Positions 1 through 5,552 of a stretch of DNA of 5,715 nt are shown in pieces. Position 1 is the stretch's first letter, and each line of letters begins with the position of its first letter. The position numbers and the translations under genes were made by a program. Under the pieces are notes generated by a model. It saw only the letters and a list, made by a program, of their open reading frames with translations. It made no database searches and was not told the DNA's origin. The stretch comes from an uncultured Propionibacteriaceae bacterium (GTDB taxonomy: Bacteria; Actinomycetota; Actinomycetes; Propionibacteriales; Propionibacteriaceae): contig CAMCJC010000191.1 of NCBI GenBank assembly GCA_945875065.1, positions 1-5,715 on the forward strand, read 5' to 3'.

Positions 1-60
1 TTTCGTTTTCATCGGGAACCATTGTGAGGCATGACCCCGGCCGTTGGGTATCGGGTTCAT
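1..60 (-). CDS. Start of the next operon gene, probably Ser/Thr kinase PknA (partial; 3' part outside window)
   Basis: Twenty open codons run from ATG at 60-58 to the left edge, beginning MNPIPNGRGHASQW and ending FPMKTK. No kinase motif is visible because the glycine-rich loop would come later, so the sequence itself does not identify the protein. The pknA suggestion comes only from gene order, since fhaA-fhaB-pstP-rodA-pbpA is followed by pknA and pknB in most actinobacteria. The ATGA overlap and a GAGG 7 bases upstream favour this start. Two other starts remain possible: an in-frame ATG at 12-10 (MKTK) and an ATG at 22-20 in another frame (MVPDENE). Neither has a clear ribosome binding site. 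Confidence 0.45.
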   Translation of the reverse strand, partial: MNPIPNGRGHASQWFPMKTK

Positions 61-71
61 TTGATCGCCTC
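57..71 (-). promoter_or_regulatory. pbpA stop / next-gene start ATGA overlap with ribosome binding site
   Basis: An ATG at 60-58 overlaps the pbpA TGA (59-57) as ATGA, and GAGG at 71-68 lies 7 bases upstream. This is the same coupling geometry as at rodA/pbpA and supports a downstream gene starting here. Confidence 0.5.
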
Positions 72-1484
72 GACGATCGACTTGAAGATCGGCGCCGCGA
101 CGCGTCCCCCGGAGATGTCGTCGCGTTCGATGCCGGAGTCCTGAACGAACACCGCGATCGCGACGTGCGGCTCGGTGGCGTAGCCGACGAACCAGGCGTA
201 TGGCGGCCGATTCGGGTCGGACTGGGCGGTTCCGGTCTTGCCACCGATCGTTACACCGTTGACGGCGGCGGGTGAGCCCGTCCCGTCCTTGACGACACTC
301 TCCATCATCTGCCGCATCAAGGTCGCGGTGTTGGAGTTGATGGGATCGCCCAGCTTTTCCGGGTTGACGGTCTGGATGATGCGCAGGTCGCTGCCGGCCA
401 CCGTCTTGACCAGGTGGGGGCGCATCAGCTTGCCGTCGTTCGCGATGGCACCGGCAACCATGGCCATCTGCAGGGGCGTCGCCGCGACCTCGTACTGCCC
501 GATCGATGACAGCGCCAGCTGCGCCTGGTCGAGCTTCGTCGGGAAAACCGACTTCGTCGCCGGCAGGTCGATGCGGGGATCGGAGTTGAAGCCGAACTTC
601 TCAGCCATCTGCCGCACCTTCTCGTCGCCGAGATCGACGCCGAGCTTGCCAAACGCGGTGTTGCACGACGTCGCCAGCGCCTTTTCGAGCGTGACCTTCT
701 CGCCGCCGCAGTTGGTGGAGTTGCCAATCGAGTGCGATGACCCGGGCAGGCGGTAGCTGTTCGGCGATTCCACTTCCGTCGACGGCGTGTAGCCGGACTC
801 GACCGCCGCCGCCGCGACCAGCAGCTTGAACGTCGACCCGGGCGGGAAGATCTCGCGGGTCGCGCGGTTCTTCAGCGGCTCGTTTTCGTCGTTGAGGAGG
901 CTGTTCCAGTGCTCCTTCTCGACCTTCGCGTCGAGGTTGGTCAGCAGGTTCGGGTCGTAGGTGGGAGTGGAGACCAGGGCGAGGACCTCGCCGGTGGTGT
1001 AGTCGATCGCGACGGCGGCCCCCTTCTTGTTGCCGAGCGCCTCCACGGCGGCCTTCTGGGCGTTCGTGTTGAGGGTCGTATTCAGCGTCGCCCCGACCGG
1101 CTGCCGTCCGGCCAGCACGTCGACGATGCGGGAGAAGGTCTGCGAAGACGCGGTGCCCGAGAGCTCCTGGTTCCAAGAGCTCTCGAGCTCCTGGCGACCG
1201 TACGAGAACGAGTACCAGCCGGTTACCGACGACCATGTCGGGCCCGCCGGGAAGCGGCGGACCCACGGGTAGCGGCCCTCTGCGGCGACGCTCTCGGCGA
1301 TCGGGTCGTTGCCGACGAGGATGGCGCCCCGGTTCGTCGCGAACTCGGCGTCGCGGACCCGGACGTTGCGGGAGTCCTTGAGGAGGTCGTTGGAGGGGCC
1401 GACGCTGAGCCAGCTGATGTTGAGCAGCAAGGCGGTCAGGAGCAGGCCGATGAAGAAGCTGACCTTGCGCAGGGGTCCGTTCAT
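57..1484 (-). CDS. pbpA: PbpA: class B penicillin-binding protein (peptidoglycan transpeptidase)
   Basis: This 475-residue enzyme cross-links peptidoglycan stem peptides on the outer face of the membrane and is the expected partner of the RodA encoded just upstream. After a short basic N-terminus there is one uncleaved membrane helix (about 8-28). The PBP dimerisation region (about 40-140) includes the typical N-R-G-A-I-L at 51-56. The transpeptidase domain (about 155-472) has all three active-site motifs: S-T-F-K at 217-220 (nucleophile S217), S-C-N at 273-275 and K-T-G-T at 416-419. No glycosyltransferase or PASTA domain is present, which separates it from class A PBPs and PonA/PbpB-type proteins. 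Length is close to M. tuberculosis PbpA (491). Cysteines lie at 259 and 274, the second being the middle residue of the SxN motif. The start overlaps rodA and the stop overlaps the next gene, both as ATGA. Confidence 0.96.
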   Translation of the reverse strand: MNGPLRKVSFFIGLLLTALLLNISWLSVGPSNDLLKDSRNVRVRDAEFATNRGAILVGNDPIAESVAAEGRYPWVRRFPAGPTWSSVTGWYSFSYGRQELESSWNQELSGTASSQTFSRIVDVLAGRQPVGATLNTTLNTNAQKAAVEALGNKKGAAVAIDYTTGEVLALVSTPTYDPNLLTNLDAKVEKEHWNSLLNDENEPLKNRATREIFPPGSTFKLLVAAAAVESGYTPSTEVESPNSYRLPGSSHSIGNSTNCGGEKVTLEKALATSCNTAFGKLGVDLGDEKVRQMAEKFGFNSDPRIDLPATKSVFPTKLDQAQLALSSIGQYEVAATPLQMAMVAGAIANDGKLMRPHLVKTVAGSDLRIIQTVNPEKLGDPINSNTATLMRQMMESVVKDGTGSPAAVNGVTIGGKTGTAQSDPNRPPYAWFVGYATEPHVAIAVFVQDSGIERDDISGGRVAAPIFKSIVEAIK

Positions 1485-1496
1485 TTGGCGATCACC
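1481..1496 (-). promoter_or_regulatory. rodA stop / pbpA start ATGA overlap with ribosome binding site
   Basis: The pbpA ATG (1484-1482) overlaps the rodA TGA (1483-1481) as ATGA. GGTGA at 1496-1492, 7 bases before the ATG, is a modest match to the ribosome-binding consensus. Coupled translation would keep the polymerase and its transpeptidase partner in step. Confidence 0.6.
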
Positions 1497-2875
1497 GCCG
1501 TCATCGCGTTCGGCTGCAGCAACTCCTGCGGGGTGGCGGTGGCGCGCTGCGGCATGCGGGCGCGGTGCGAGATGACCATGAGGATGCCGACGATGATCCA
1601 GTTGGATATCAGCGAGGACCCACCTTTAGACATGAACGGCGTTGTCAGACCAGTAAGGGGCAGTAGTCGGGTGATACCGCCGATGATGGCGAACACCTGA
1701 AGGGCGAACGTGAACGCCAGCCCGCCGGCTAGGAGCTTGCCGTAGCCATCGGGGCAGATCAGCGCGGTCTTCATGCCGCGGGCGATCACGATGCCGTACA
1801 ACAAGACGATCGCCATGAGCCCGACCAGGCCGATCTCCTCGGCGAGGCTGGCGGCGATGAAGTCGTCCTTGGGCAGGGGAGTGACTTGCGGGCGGCCCTG
1901 ACCCCAGCCGCGGCCGAATAGGCCGCCCCAGGCCATGCCGTACTGGGCCATGATGATCTGGTAGCTCTGCTGAAAGTCGTCGAACGGGTGCAGCCAGGCG
2001 CCCAGGCGGCGCGGCACGTGATGCGTGAACTTCGCGGCTAGGACGCCCGCGACGGCGAAGCCGAGGCCCGCGAGGATCGGCCAGGCCGGCCGCTGCGTAG
2101 CGACGTAGATCATCACGGTGAACAGGCCGAAGAACAGCAAGGCGGTGCCGAGGTCGTTCTGGAACACCATGATGGCCAGGGCTAGCATCCACATCAGGGC
2201 GATCGGGAGGAGGTCGCGGGCGCGGGGGAAGTCGATGCCGAGGAATCGTTTCCCGGCCAGCGCCAGGACCTCCTTCTTCTCGTAGAAGTACGCGGCGAAC
2301 GCGAACGCGAGGAGGATCTTCGCGACTTCCGCGGGCTGGAAGCTGAACGGGCCGAGCTTGATCCAGATGCGGGCCCCGCCGGCGGCGCGGCCGAGGCCCG
2401 GCAGCAGCGGCAGCAGCAGCATCACGAAGCCGCTGATGAACATCAGGTACGGGAACCGCTGCAACCGCCGGTGGTCTTTGAGGAACCACAGCACCAGCAC
2501 GAACAGTGACATCCCGATCGTCGTCCACATCATCTGGCGGGACGCGTCGTTTAGCACTGGGTCGCGAACCTGGTCGAGGCGCGCGATCATCGCGAGCCCG
2601 AGGCCGTTCAGGAGCATCACCGCAGGCAGGATCAGCGGGTCGGCGTACGGGGCGCGGAACCTAACGACCAGGTGCGCGATGAGCGCCAAGCCGTACCAGA
2701 TGCCGACCCCGAACGCGAAGTTCGGTGGCAGGGAGCCATGCAGATTCAGGTGCGTGAGGACCCAGCCGGCCGCGCCGAACGAGCACGCCGCGAACAACAG
2801 CGCCAACTCGACGCCTCGACGGCGTCGATAAATGATGTATTCGCCCGTTGCGCTGGGCTGCTGCGCGACCGACAT
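1481..2875 (-). CDS. rodA: RodA: SEDS-family peptidoglycan glycan polymerase
   Basis: This 464-residue polytopic membrane protein has ten or more hydrophobic segments between about residues 21 and 436. SEDS proteins polymerise lipid II into glycan strands together with a cognate class B penicillin-binding protein. Family landmarks are visible: F-Q-P-A-E-V-A-K (179-186), F-Q-N-D-L-G-T-A (238-245), and the loop H-P-F-D-D-F-Q-Q-S-Y-Q (296-306). Next come G-G-L-F-G-R-G-W-G-Q-G (317-327), D-F-I-A-A-S-L-A-E-E-I-G (338-349) and the late loop G-L-T-T-P-F-M-S-K-G-G-S-S-L (409-422). By alignment from memory with E. coli RodA and FtsW, D300 is the likely catalytic Asp. RodA rather than FtsW is chosen because the partner is PbpA and the neighbours are pstP/fhaB, not murG or ftsQ. 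The N-terminus (1-20) is cytoplasmic and basic. The start overlaps pstP by one base; the stop overlaps pbpA as ATGA. Confidence 0.96.
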   Translation of the reverse strand: MSVAQQPSATGEYIIYRRRRGVELALLFAACSFGAAGWVLTHLNLHGSLPPNFAFGVGIWYGLALIAHLVVRFRAPYADPLILPAVMLLNGLGLAMIARLDQVRDPVLNDASRQMMWTTIGMSLFVLVLWFLKDHRRLQRFPYLMFISGFVMLLLPLLPGLGRAAGGARIWIKLGPFSFQPAEVAKILLAFAFAAYFYEKKEVLALAGKRFLGIDFPRARDLLPIALMWMLALAIMVFQNDLGTALLFFGLFTVMIYVATQRPAWPILAGLGFAVAGVLAAKFTHHVPRRLGAWLHPFDDFQQSYQIIMAQYGMAWGGLFGRGWGQGRPQVTPLPKDDFIAASLAEEIGLVGLMAIVLLYGIVIARGMKTALICPDGYGKLLAGGLAFTFALQVFAIIGGITRLLPLTGLTTPFMSKGGSSLISNWIIVGILMVISHRARMPQRATATPQELLQPNAMTAVIAK

Positions 2876-2886
2876 CAGCAGGCCTC
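2873..2886 (-). promoter_or_regulatory. pstP stop / rodA start junction (TGATG) with ribosome binding site
   Basis: The pstP TGA (2877-2875) and rodA ATG (2875-2873) share one base. GAGG at 2886-2883 lies 7 bases before the ATG and serves as a short ribosome binding site. The geometry favours stop-and-restart translation, coupling rodA output to pstP. Confidence 0.65.
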
Positions 2887-4308
2887 GGGGTCAGCTTCCT
2901 CGGAAGCCGTGGGTGTGACCGGCCCGAGGTAGGTGGGGTAGGTGCGCGTAGTCGCTCCCGGAGTCGAGGCCGTGGCGGGTACCGAATCCGTCGACGGCGT
3001 GGCCTCGGTCGGCGAGGGCGACGGGGATGCCGAGGCGCTGGTTTTGGCCGCTTCCTCCTCGGCGCGCTGGCGACGGACCTCGACACACCGCTTGGCGATG
3101 ACATCGAGTTGGTCGGCACTCTCGTGCGCGGCGCCGAGGTTCTCGGCGGGGACGGCGTTGCCTACGAGCTGCTGGTAGTAGACGGGCAGATCCTCGACAC
3201 GCGTGTCGCGCTGCTCGACGAGACGGTTCAGGTCATAGCCAAGTAGCGAGCCGGGCAGGCCGTTGTAGATCGCGACGCGGCCATCGGAGGCGGCGACGAA
3301 GTATCGCGTCGCCGCGTAGGCGCGGATCCCCAAGAAGGCGCCGCCGACGACCAAGAGCGCCGCGATGATAATCACGATCGTCCACGGTCCCCGCCGCTTC
3401 GAGCGACGCGCGGCCTTCGGGGCGTAGCGGGCGGACTCGGCGTCCCCGTGTTCCGGGCTGTCGTCGAACGGGGTTTGCGGGATCGGGTCGGGGGTGGGGT
3501 AGCCGGGGCCGTCATCACGCACGACCGAGGGGATCTTGCGTTCGACTGCGGAGCCGGCGAGAACTCCCTGGCGGGCGTCCAGCTCATCGTTCTGCGGGAC
3601 GATCCGGGCCAGGGCGAGTGAAATATTGTCGTGGCCGCCGTGGTCGTTGGCGAGGGCGGCGAGCTTGGTGACCGCCTCGTCGAGGTCTTCGAGGCTGATC
3701 AACTCCTGCAACTCGTCCTCGGTCATCAGGCCAGACAGGCCGTCGGAGCAGAACAAGAAGACGTCGCCTTCCTCGACGTCCCTATCGAAGAAGTCGGGTT
3801 CGGCCTCCTCGGAGCCGTTGAGAACCTTCAAAATCAGTGACCGGTGTGGATGGGCGGCGGCCTGGTCAGGGGTGAGTTTGCCCTCGTCGATCAGGGATTG
3901 GACCCACGAGTGGTCGTGCGTGAGTTGCTCCAGTACGCCGTCGCGTAGGAGGTAGCCGCGGGAGTCCCCGATGTGGGCGATGCCCAACTTCGTGCCAGAG
4001 AATGCGGCTCCGCAGAAGGTGGTGCCCATGCCGTCGATCTCGAGGTCTGCGTGAATCAGGTCGGCGATCCGGTCGTTGGCGCGTTGGACGATGCCAGCCA
4101 TGTGCTCCAAGAGGTGGTCGTCGTCGAGGCGACGGTCGCTCTGGCTGGCCTCCGTCGCGGCGACGGCGGACGCGAGGTCGCCGGCCGCAGCGCCGCCCAT
4201 GCCGTCGGCTACCAGCAGCATGTGCGGGCTGGCGTAGGCCGCGTCCTGGTTGTTCTGGCGGATGCGGCCGACCTCGGAGTGGATGCGGAAGTCGAGGGAG
4301 AACGCCAC
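2875..4308 (-). CDS. pstP: PstP: membrane PP2C-family Ser/Thr phosphatase
   Basis: This 477-residue protein removes phosphates from Ser/Thr kinases of the PknA/PknB type and from their substrates. The cytoplasmic catalytic PP2C domain spans about 5-237. Visible motifs are R-x-N-N-Q-D (D22), V-A-D-G-M-G-G (D35), H-I-G-D-S-R (112-117), H-D-H-S (131-134), C-S-D-G-L (187-191, D189) and G-G-H-D-N (D227). D35, D189 and D227 are the expected metal ligands, so the enzyme looks active. A Pro/Asp-rich segment (240-307) leads to a basic stop-transfer cluster and one membrane helix (about 309-329). The extracytoplasmic part (330-477) has a folded-looking region and then a Ser/Thr/Pro/Ala-rich tail from about 423. 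This part holds two cysteines, C408 and the very last residue C477. Length is close to M. tuberculosis PstP (514). Translation starts at GTG, one base after the fhaB stop, and the stop shares a base with the rodA start. Confidence 0.96.
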   Translation of the reverse strand: MAFSLDFRIHSEVGRIRQNNQDAAYASPHMLLVADGMGGAAAGDLASAVAATEASQSDRRLDDDHLLEHMAGIVQRANDRIADLIHADLEIDGMGTTFCGAAFSGTKLGIAHIGDSRGYLLRDGVLEQLTHDHSWVQSLIDEGKLTPDQAAAHPHRSLILKVLNGSEEAEPDFFDRDVEEGDVFLFCSDGLSGLMTEDELQELISLEDLDEAVTKLAALANDHGGHDNISLALARIVPQNDELDARQGVLAGSAVERKIPSVVRDDGPGYPTPDPIPQTPFDDSPEHGDAESARYAPKAARRSKRRGPWTIVIIIAALLVVGGAFLGIRAYAATRYFVAASDGRVAIYNGLPGSLLGYDLNRLVEQRDTRVEDLPVYYQQLVGNAVPAENLGAAHESADQLDVIAKRCVEVRRQRAEEEAAKTSASASPSPSPTEATPSTDSVPATASTPGATTRTYPTYLGPVTPTASEEADPEAC

Positions 4309-4309
4309 C

Positions 4310-4768
4310 TCAGACCTCCAGCCTCATCATCGTGCGGCCGATGCGCAAGATGTCGTCGACGGTCATCGGGGTGGGTTCGGTGACGAGCTTGCCGTTGAGG
4401 TAGGTGCCGTTGGTGGACTGGAGGTCGGTGACCAGCCACGTCTCGGCGTTCTGCTGAGTGAGTTGAGCATGGCGGGAGGAGGCGTAGTCGTCCTCGAGGA
4501 GGATTGTCGAATCCGCTGTCCGGCCGAGGTTAATCACCGGCGCGATCGGTACTGACAAGCCCTGTTGTGCGCCTTGGGTGATGGCGAAGCGGGTGGGGGC
4601 GCGACTCGCGCCGCGGCGCGTGGGCACCGGTTCGGCGGGGGGCAGGTCGCTGGCCTTGACCTTGCGGCCGAACAGGTCCTTACGGATGACGTCGGCGATG
4701 ATCCCGATGAACAGCCACAGCAGGGCCAAAAAGACGATCTTGAGCGTCGCGGCGATGAGGTCCGACAT
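4310..4768 (-). CDS. fhaB: FhaB (FipA-like): membrane-anchored FHA-domain protein
   Basis: This is a 152-residue protein with one N-terminal membrane helix (about residues 7-28, IVFLALLWLFIGIIADV). A basic, Pro-containing linker (29-60) follows, including a typical R-K-D-L-F-G-R stretch. The C-terminal FHA domain (about 62-152) has all expected pocket residues: L-G-R at 81-83, S-S-R-H-A at 97-101 and S-T-N-G-T at 118-122. The basic residues after the helix suggest the FHA domain is cytoplasmic. Length and layout match Rv0019c/FipA (155 residues), which recognises phosphothreonine partners of the PknA/PknB pathway and has been linked to septum formation with FtsZ and FtsQ under oxidative stress; that role is inferred here. 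The gene sits between fhaA and pstP. Its TGA is one base before the pstP GTG, which strongly suggests coupled translation. Confidence 0.95.
   Translation of the reverse strand: MSDLIAATLKIVFLALLWLFIGIIADVIRKDLFGRKVKASDLPPAEPVPTRRGASRAPTRFAITQGAQQGLSVPIAPVINLGRTADSTILLEDDYASSRHAQLTQQNAETWLVTDLQSTNGTYLNGKLVTEPTPMTVDDILRIGRTMMRLEV
4315..4319 (-). promoter_or_regulatory. Ribosome binding site deciding the GTG start of pstP
   Basis: GGAGG on the minus strand lies 6 bases before GTG at 4308-4306, ideal spacing. It overlaps the last codons of fhaB. It supports the GTG as the true pstP start, giving the N-terminus (M)AFSLDFRIHSEVGRIR that PstP proteins usually have. Confidence 0.75.
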
Positions 4769-4774
4769 TTGAGG

Positions 4775-5473
4775 TCAAGCCTCCGTAGGCGAATGCACCA
4801 GCATCCTTGTGTTGCCGATCTCGATGCGCGACCCGTTGCGCAGGACGGCAGACTGTATCCGCGAACCGTCGACCGTGACTCCGTTGGTGGAGCCCAGATC
4901 CTCAATGATGATGTGCGGGTTCCTGGGTGTGCCGGAGACGGAGATTTTGGCGTGGCGACGGGAAACGCCCGGGTCATTGACGCGCAGGTCGGAGTCGGAG
5001 CCACGGCCGATGATCAGGCCCGGAGGCATCAGTGGGTGGCGGACGCCCGCGACCTCCAGGACGAGTGGACCGCCGGTGTGAGGCGCGGCGGCCGGCTGGT
5101 CGGGTGCGCCGGCGCGGCTGGTGATCTTGAACTGCCCGGTGGTCAGGCTCTGTTCCAGCACGTACAGGATCTGGATGGGGCCGTTGAACACGTAGGATCG
5201 CTCGGCCGCGTGTTCCCGGATCGTGGGCGTGATCTCCGCGTTGAGCGTCTTCGAGTAGGGGAAGAGCCGGTTGTAGTCGTGCGGCGACAGCGCGACGGTG
5301 AACGAGTTCGGGACTAGGCGGCGGTCGCGGCTGAGCAGCTTGGCTTCGGCGTCCAACTCACGCTGGATGCCTGCGGCGATCTCGACGGGCTGCACATCGC
5401 CCTTGAAGGCGCGGGCGAAGACCTTGTCCACGGCAGCGCCAATCCGCTTCTCGGCGCGGTCGAAAACTCCCAT
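4775..5473 (-). CDS. fhaA: FhaA: DUF3662 plus FHA-domain phosphothreonine-binding protein
   Basis: This 232-residue cytoplasmic adaptor has two domains. Residues 1-120 are a DUF3662 (FhaA N-terminal) domain, opening MGVFDRAEKRI and including VQPVEIAAGIQREL. Residues about 136-230 are an FHA domain with the diagnostic G-R at 156-157, S-R-R-H-A at 171-175 and G-S-T-N-G at 194-198, so the phosphothreonine pocket looks intact. The linker (about 121-135, Ala/Pro-rich) is very short, whereas the M. tuberculosis protein is about 527 residues with a long linker; the domains themselves seem complete. In mycobacteria FhaA is a PknB substrate, and its FHA domain binds the phosphorylated pseudokinase domain of MviN, restraining lipid II flipping and peptidoglycan synthesis. 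The same role is inferred here. It is the first gene of the tight cluster and its TGA is 6 bases before fhaB. There is no signal peptide or membrane segment. Confidence 0.95.
   Translation of the reverse strand: MGVFDRAEKRIGAAVDKVFARAFKGDVQPVEIAAGIQRELDAEAKLLSRDRRLVPNSFTVALSPHDYNRLFPYSKTLNAEITPTIREHAAERSYVFNGPIQILYVLEQSLTTGQFKITSRAGAPDQPAAAPHTGGPLVLEVAGVRHPLMPPGLIIGRGSDSDLRVNDPGVSRRHAKISVSGTPRNPHIIIEDLGSTNGVTVDGSRIQSAVLRNGSRIEIGNTRMLVHSPTEA
4780..4784 (-). promoter_or_regulatory. Ribosome binding site of fhaB, inside the end of fhaA
   Basis: GGAGG on the minus strand lies in the last codons of fhaA, 11 bases before the fhaB ATG (4768-4766). The spacing is longer than usual. The fhaA TGA at 4777-4775 is in the same frame as fhaB and only two codons before this ATG, so no earlier fhaB start is possible. 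Confidence 0.6.
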
Positions 5474-5476
5474 TCA

Positions 5477-5486
5477 CCTTCCTCTC
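5477..5486 (-). promoter_or_regulatory. Ribosome binding site of fhaA
   Basis: On the minus strand the bases before the start read GAGAGGAAGG-TGA-ATG. The purine-rich AGAGG/GGAAGG run, 3-7 bases before ATG at 5473-5471, supports this start. The encoded N-terminus (MGVFDRAEKRI) also matches the usual beginning of FhaA proteins. Confidence 0.65.
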
Positions 5487-5491
5487 GTCGC

Positions 5492-5503
5492 AGCAAGCTT
5501 ACT
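5492..5503. repeat. 12-bp near-palindrome upstream of the fhaA ribosome binding site
   Basis: The bases agcaagcttact form a palindrome around AAGCTT with one mismatched pair. It lies between the 8-bp inverted repeat and the fhaA ribosome binding site. It may be a protein-binding site or chance; a palindrome this short with a mismatch is weak evidence. Confidence 0.25.
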
Positions 5504-5506
5504 CAG

Positions 5507-5546
5507 CTACCCCGTCAATTGCTCCACCTCGGGCATCTCGGGGTAG
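5507..5546. repeat. 8-bp perfect inverted repeat in the meaB-fhaA gap
   Basis: The arms ctaccccg (5507-5514) and cggggtag (5539-5546) are perfect inverted complements separated by 24 bases. The repeat lies wholly inside the 79-base gap upstream of fhaA. It could be a stem-loop in the mRNA leader or a dyad operator for a regulator of the cell-growth operon. It is not a classical intrinsic terminator: in the direction of transcription the second arm is followed by CTGAGTAAGC, not a T-run. The arms are certain; the function is unknown. Confidence 0.5.
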
Positions 5547-5552
5547 TCAAAC

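Noticed and set aside
601..1266. Minus-strand open frame of 221 codons inside pbpA
   Set aside because: It is in another frame of pbpA, extremely Arg/Pro/Gly-rich, with no domain, and it runs through the part encoding the STFK and SCN motifs of the real protein.
909..1700. Plus-strand open frame of 263 codons across the pbpA/rodA junction
   Set aside because: It is antisense to two genes with complete catalytic motifs. Its product is Arg/Gly/Val-rich low complexity with no recognisable domain, as expected from the opposite strand of high-GC coding DNA.
2399..2422. GCAGCAGCGGCAGCAGCAGC repeat-like run
   Set aside because: It lies in the rodA coding sequence and encodes the Leu-rich membrane segment around residues 152-161; it is codon repetition, not a separate repeat element.
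4565..5317. Plus-strand open frame of 250 codons opposite fhaA and fhaB
   Set aside because: The composition (Gly/Arg/Asp/Val-rich) and lack of any motif mark it as a shadow of the two FHA genes on the minus strand.
5507..5546. Intrinsic terminator for the upstream meaB-like gene
   Set aside because: The stem is only 8 bp with a 24-base loop and no T-run follows it in the direction of transcription.
5474..5552. Promoter for fhaA using TTGACG or TTGACT as the -35 box
   Set aside because: Both TTGAC hexamers are present on the minus strand, but no TANNNT-type -10 box lies 16-18 bases downstream of either. A TAAGCT occurs only 11 bases after TTGACG. The promoter is left uncalled.
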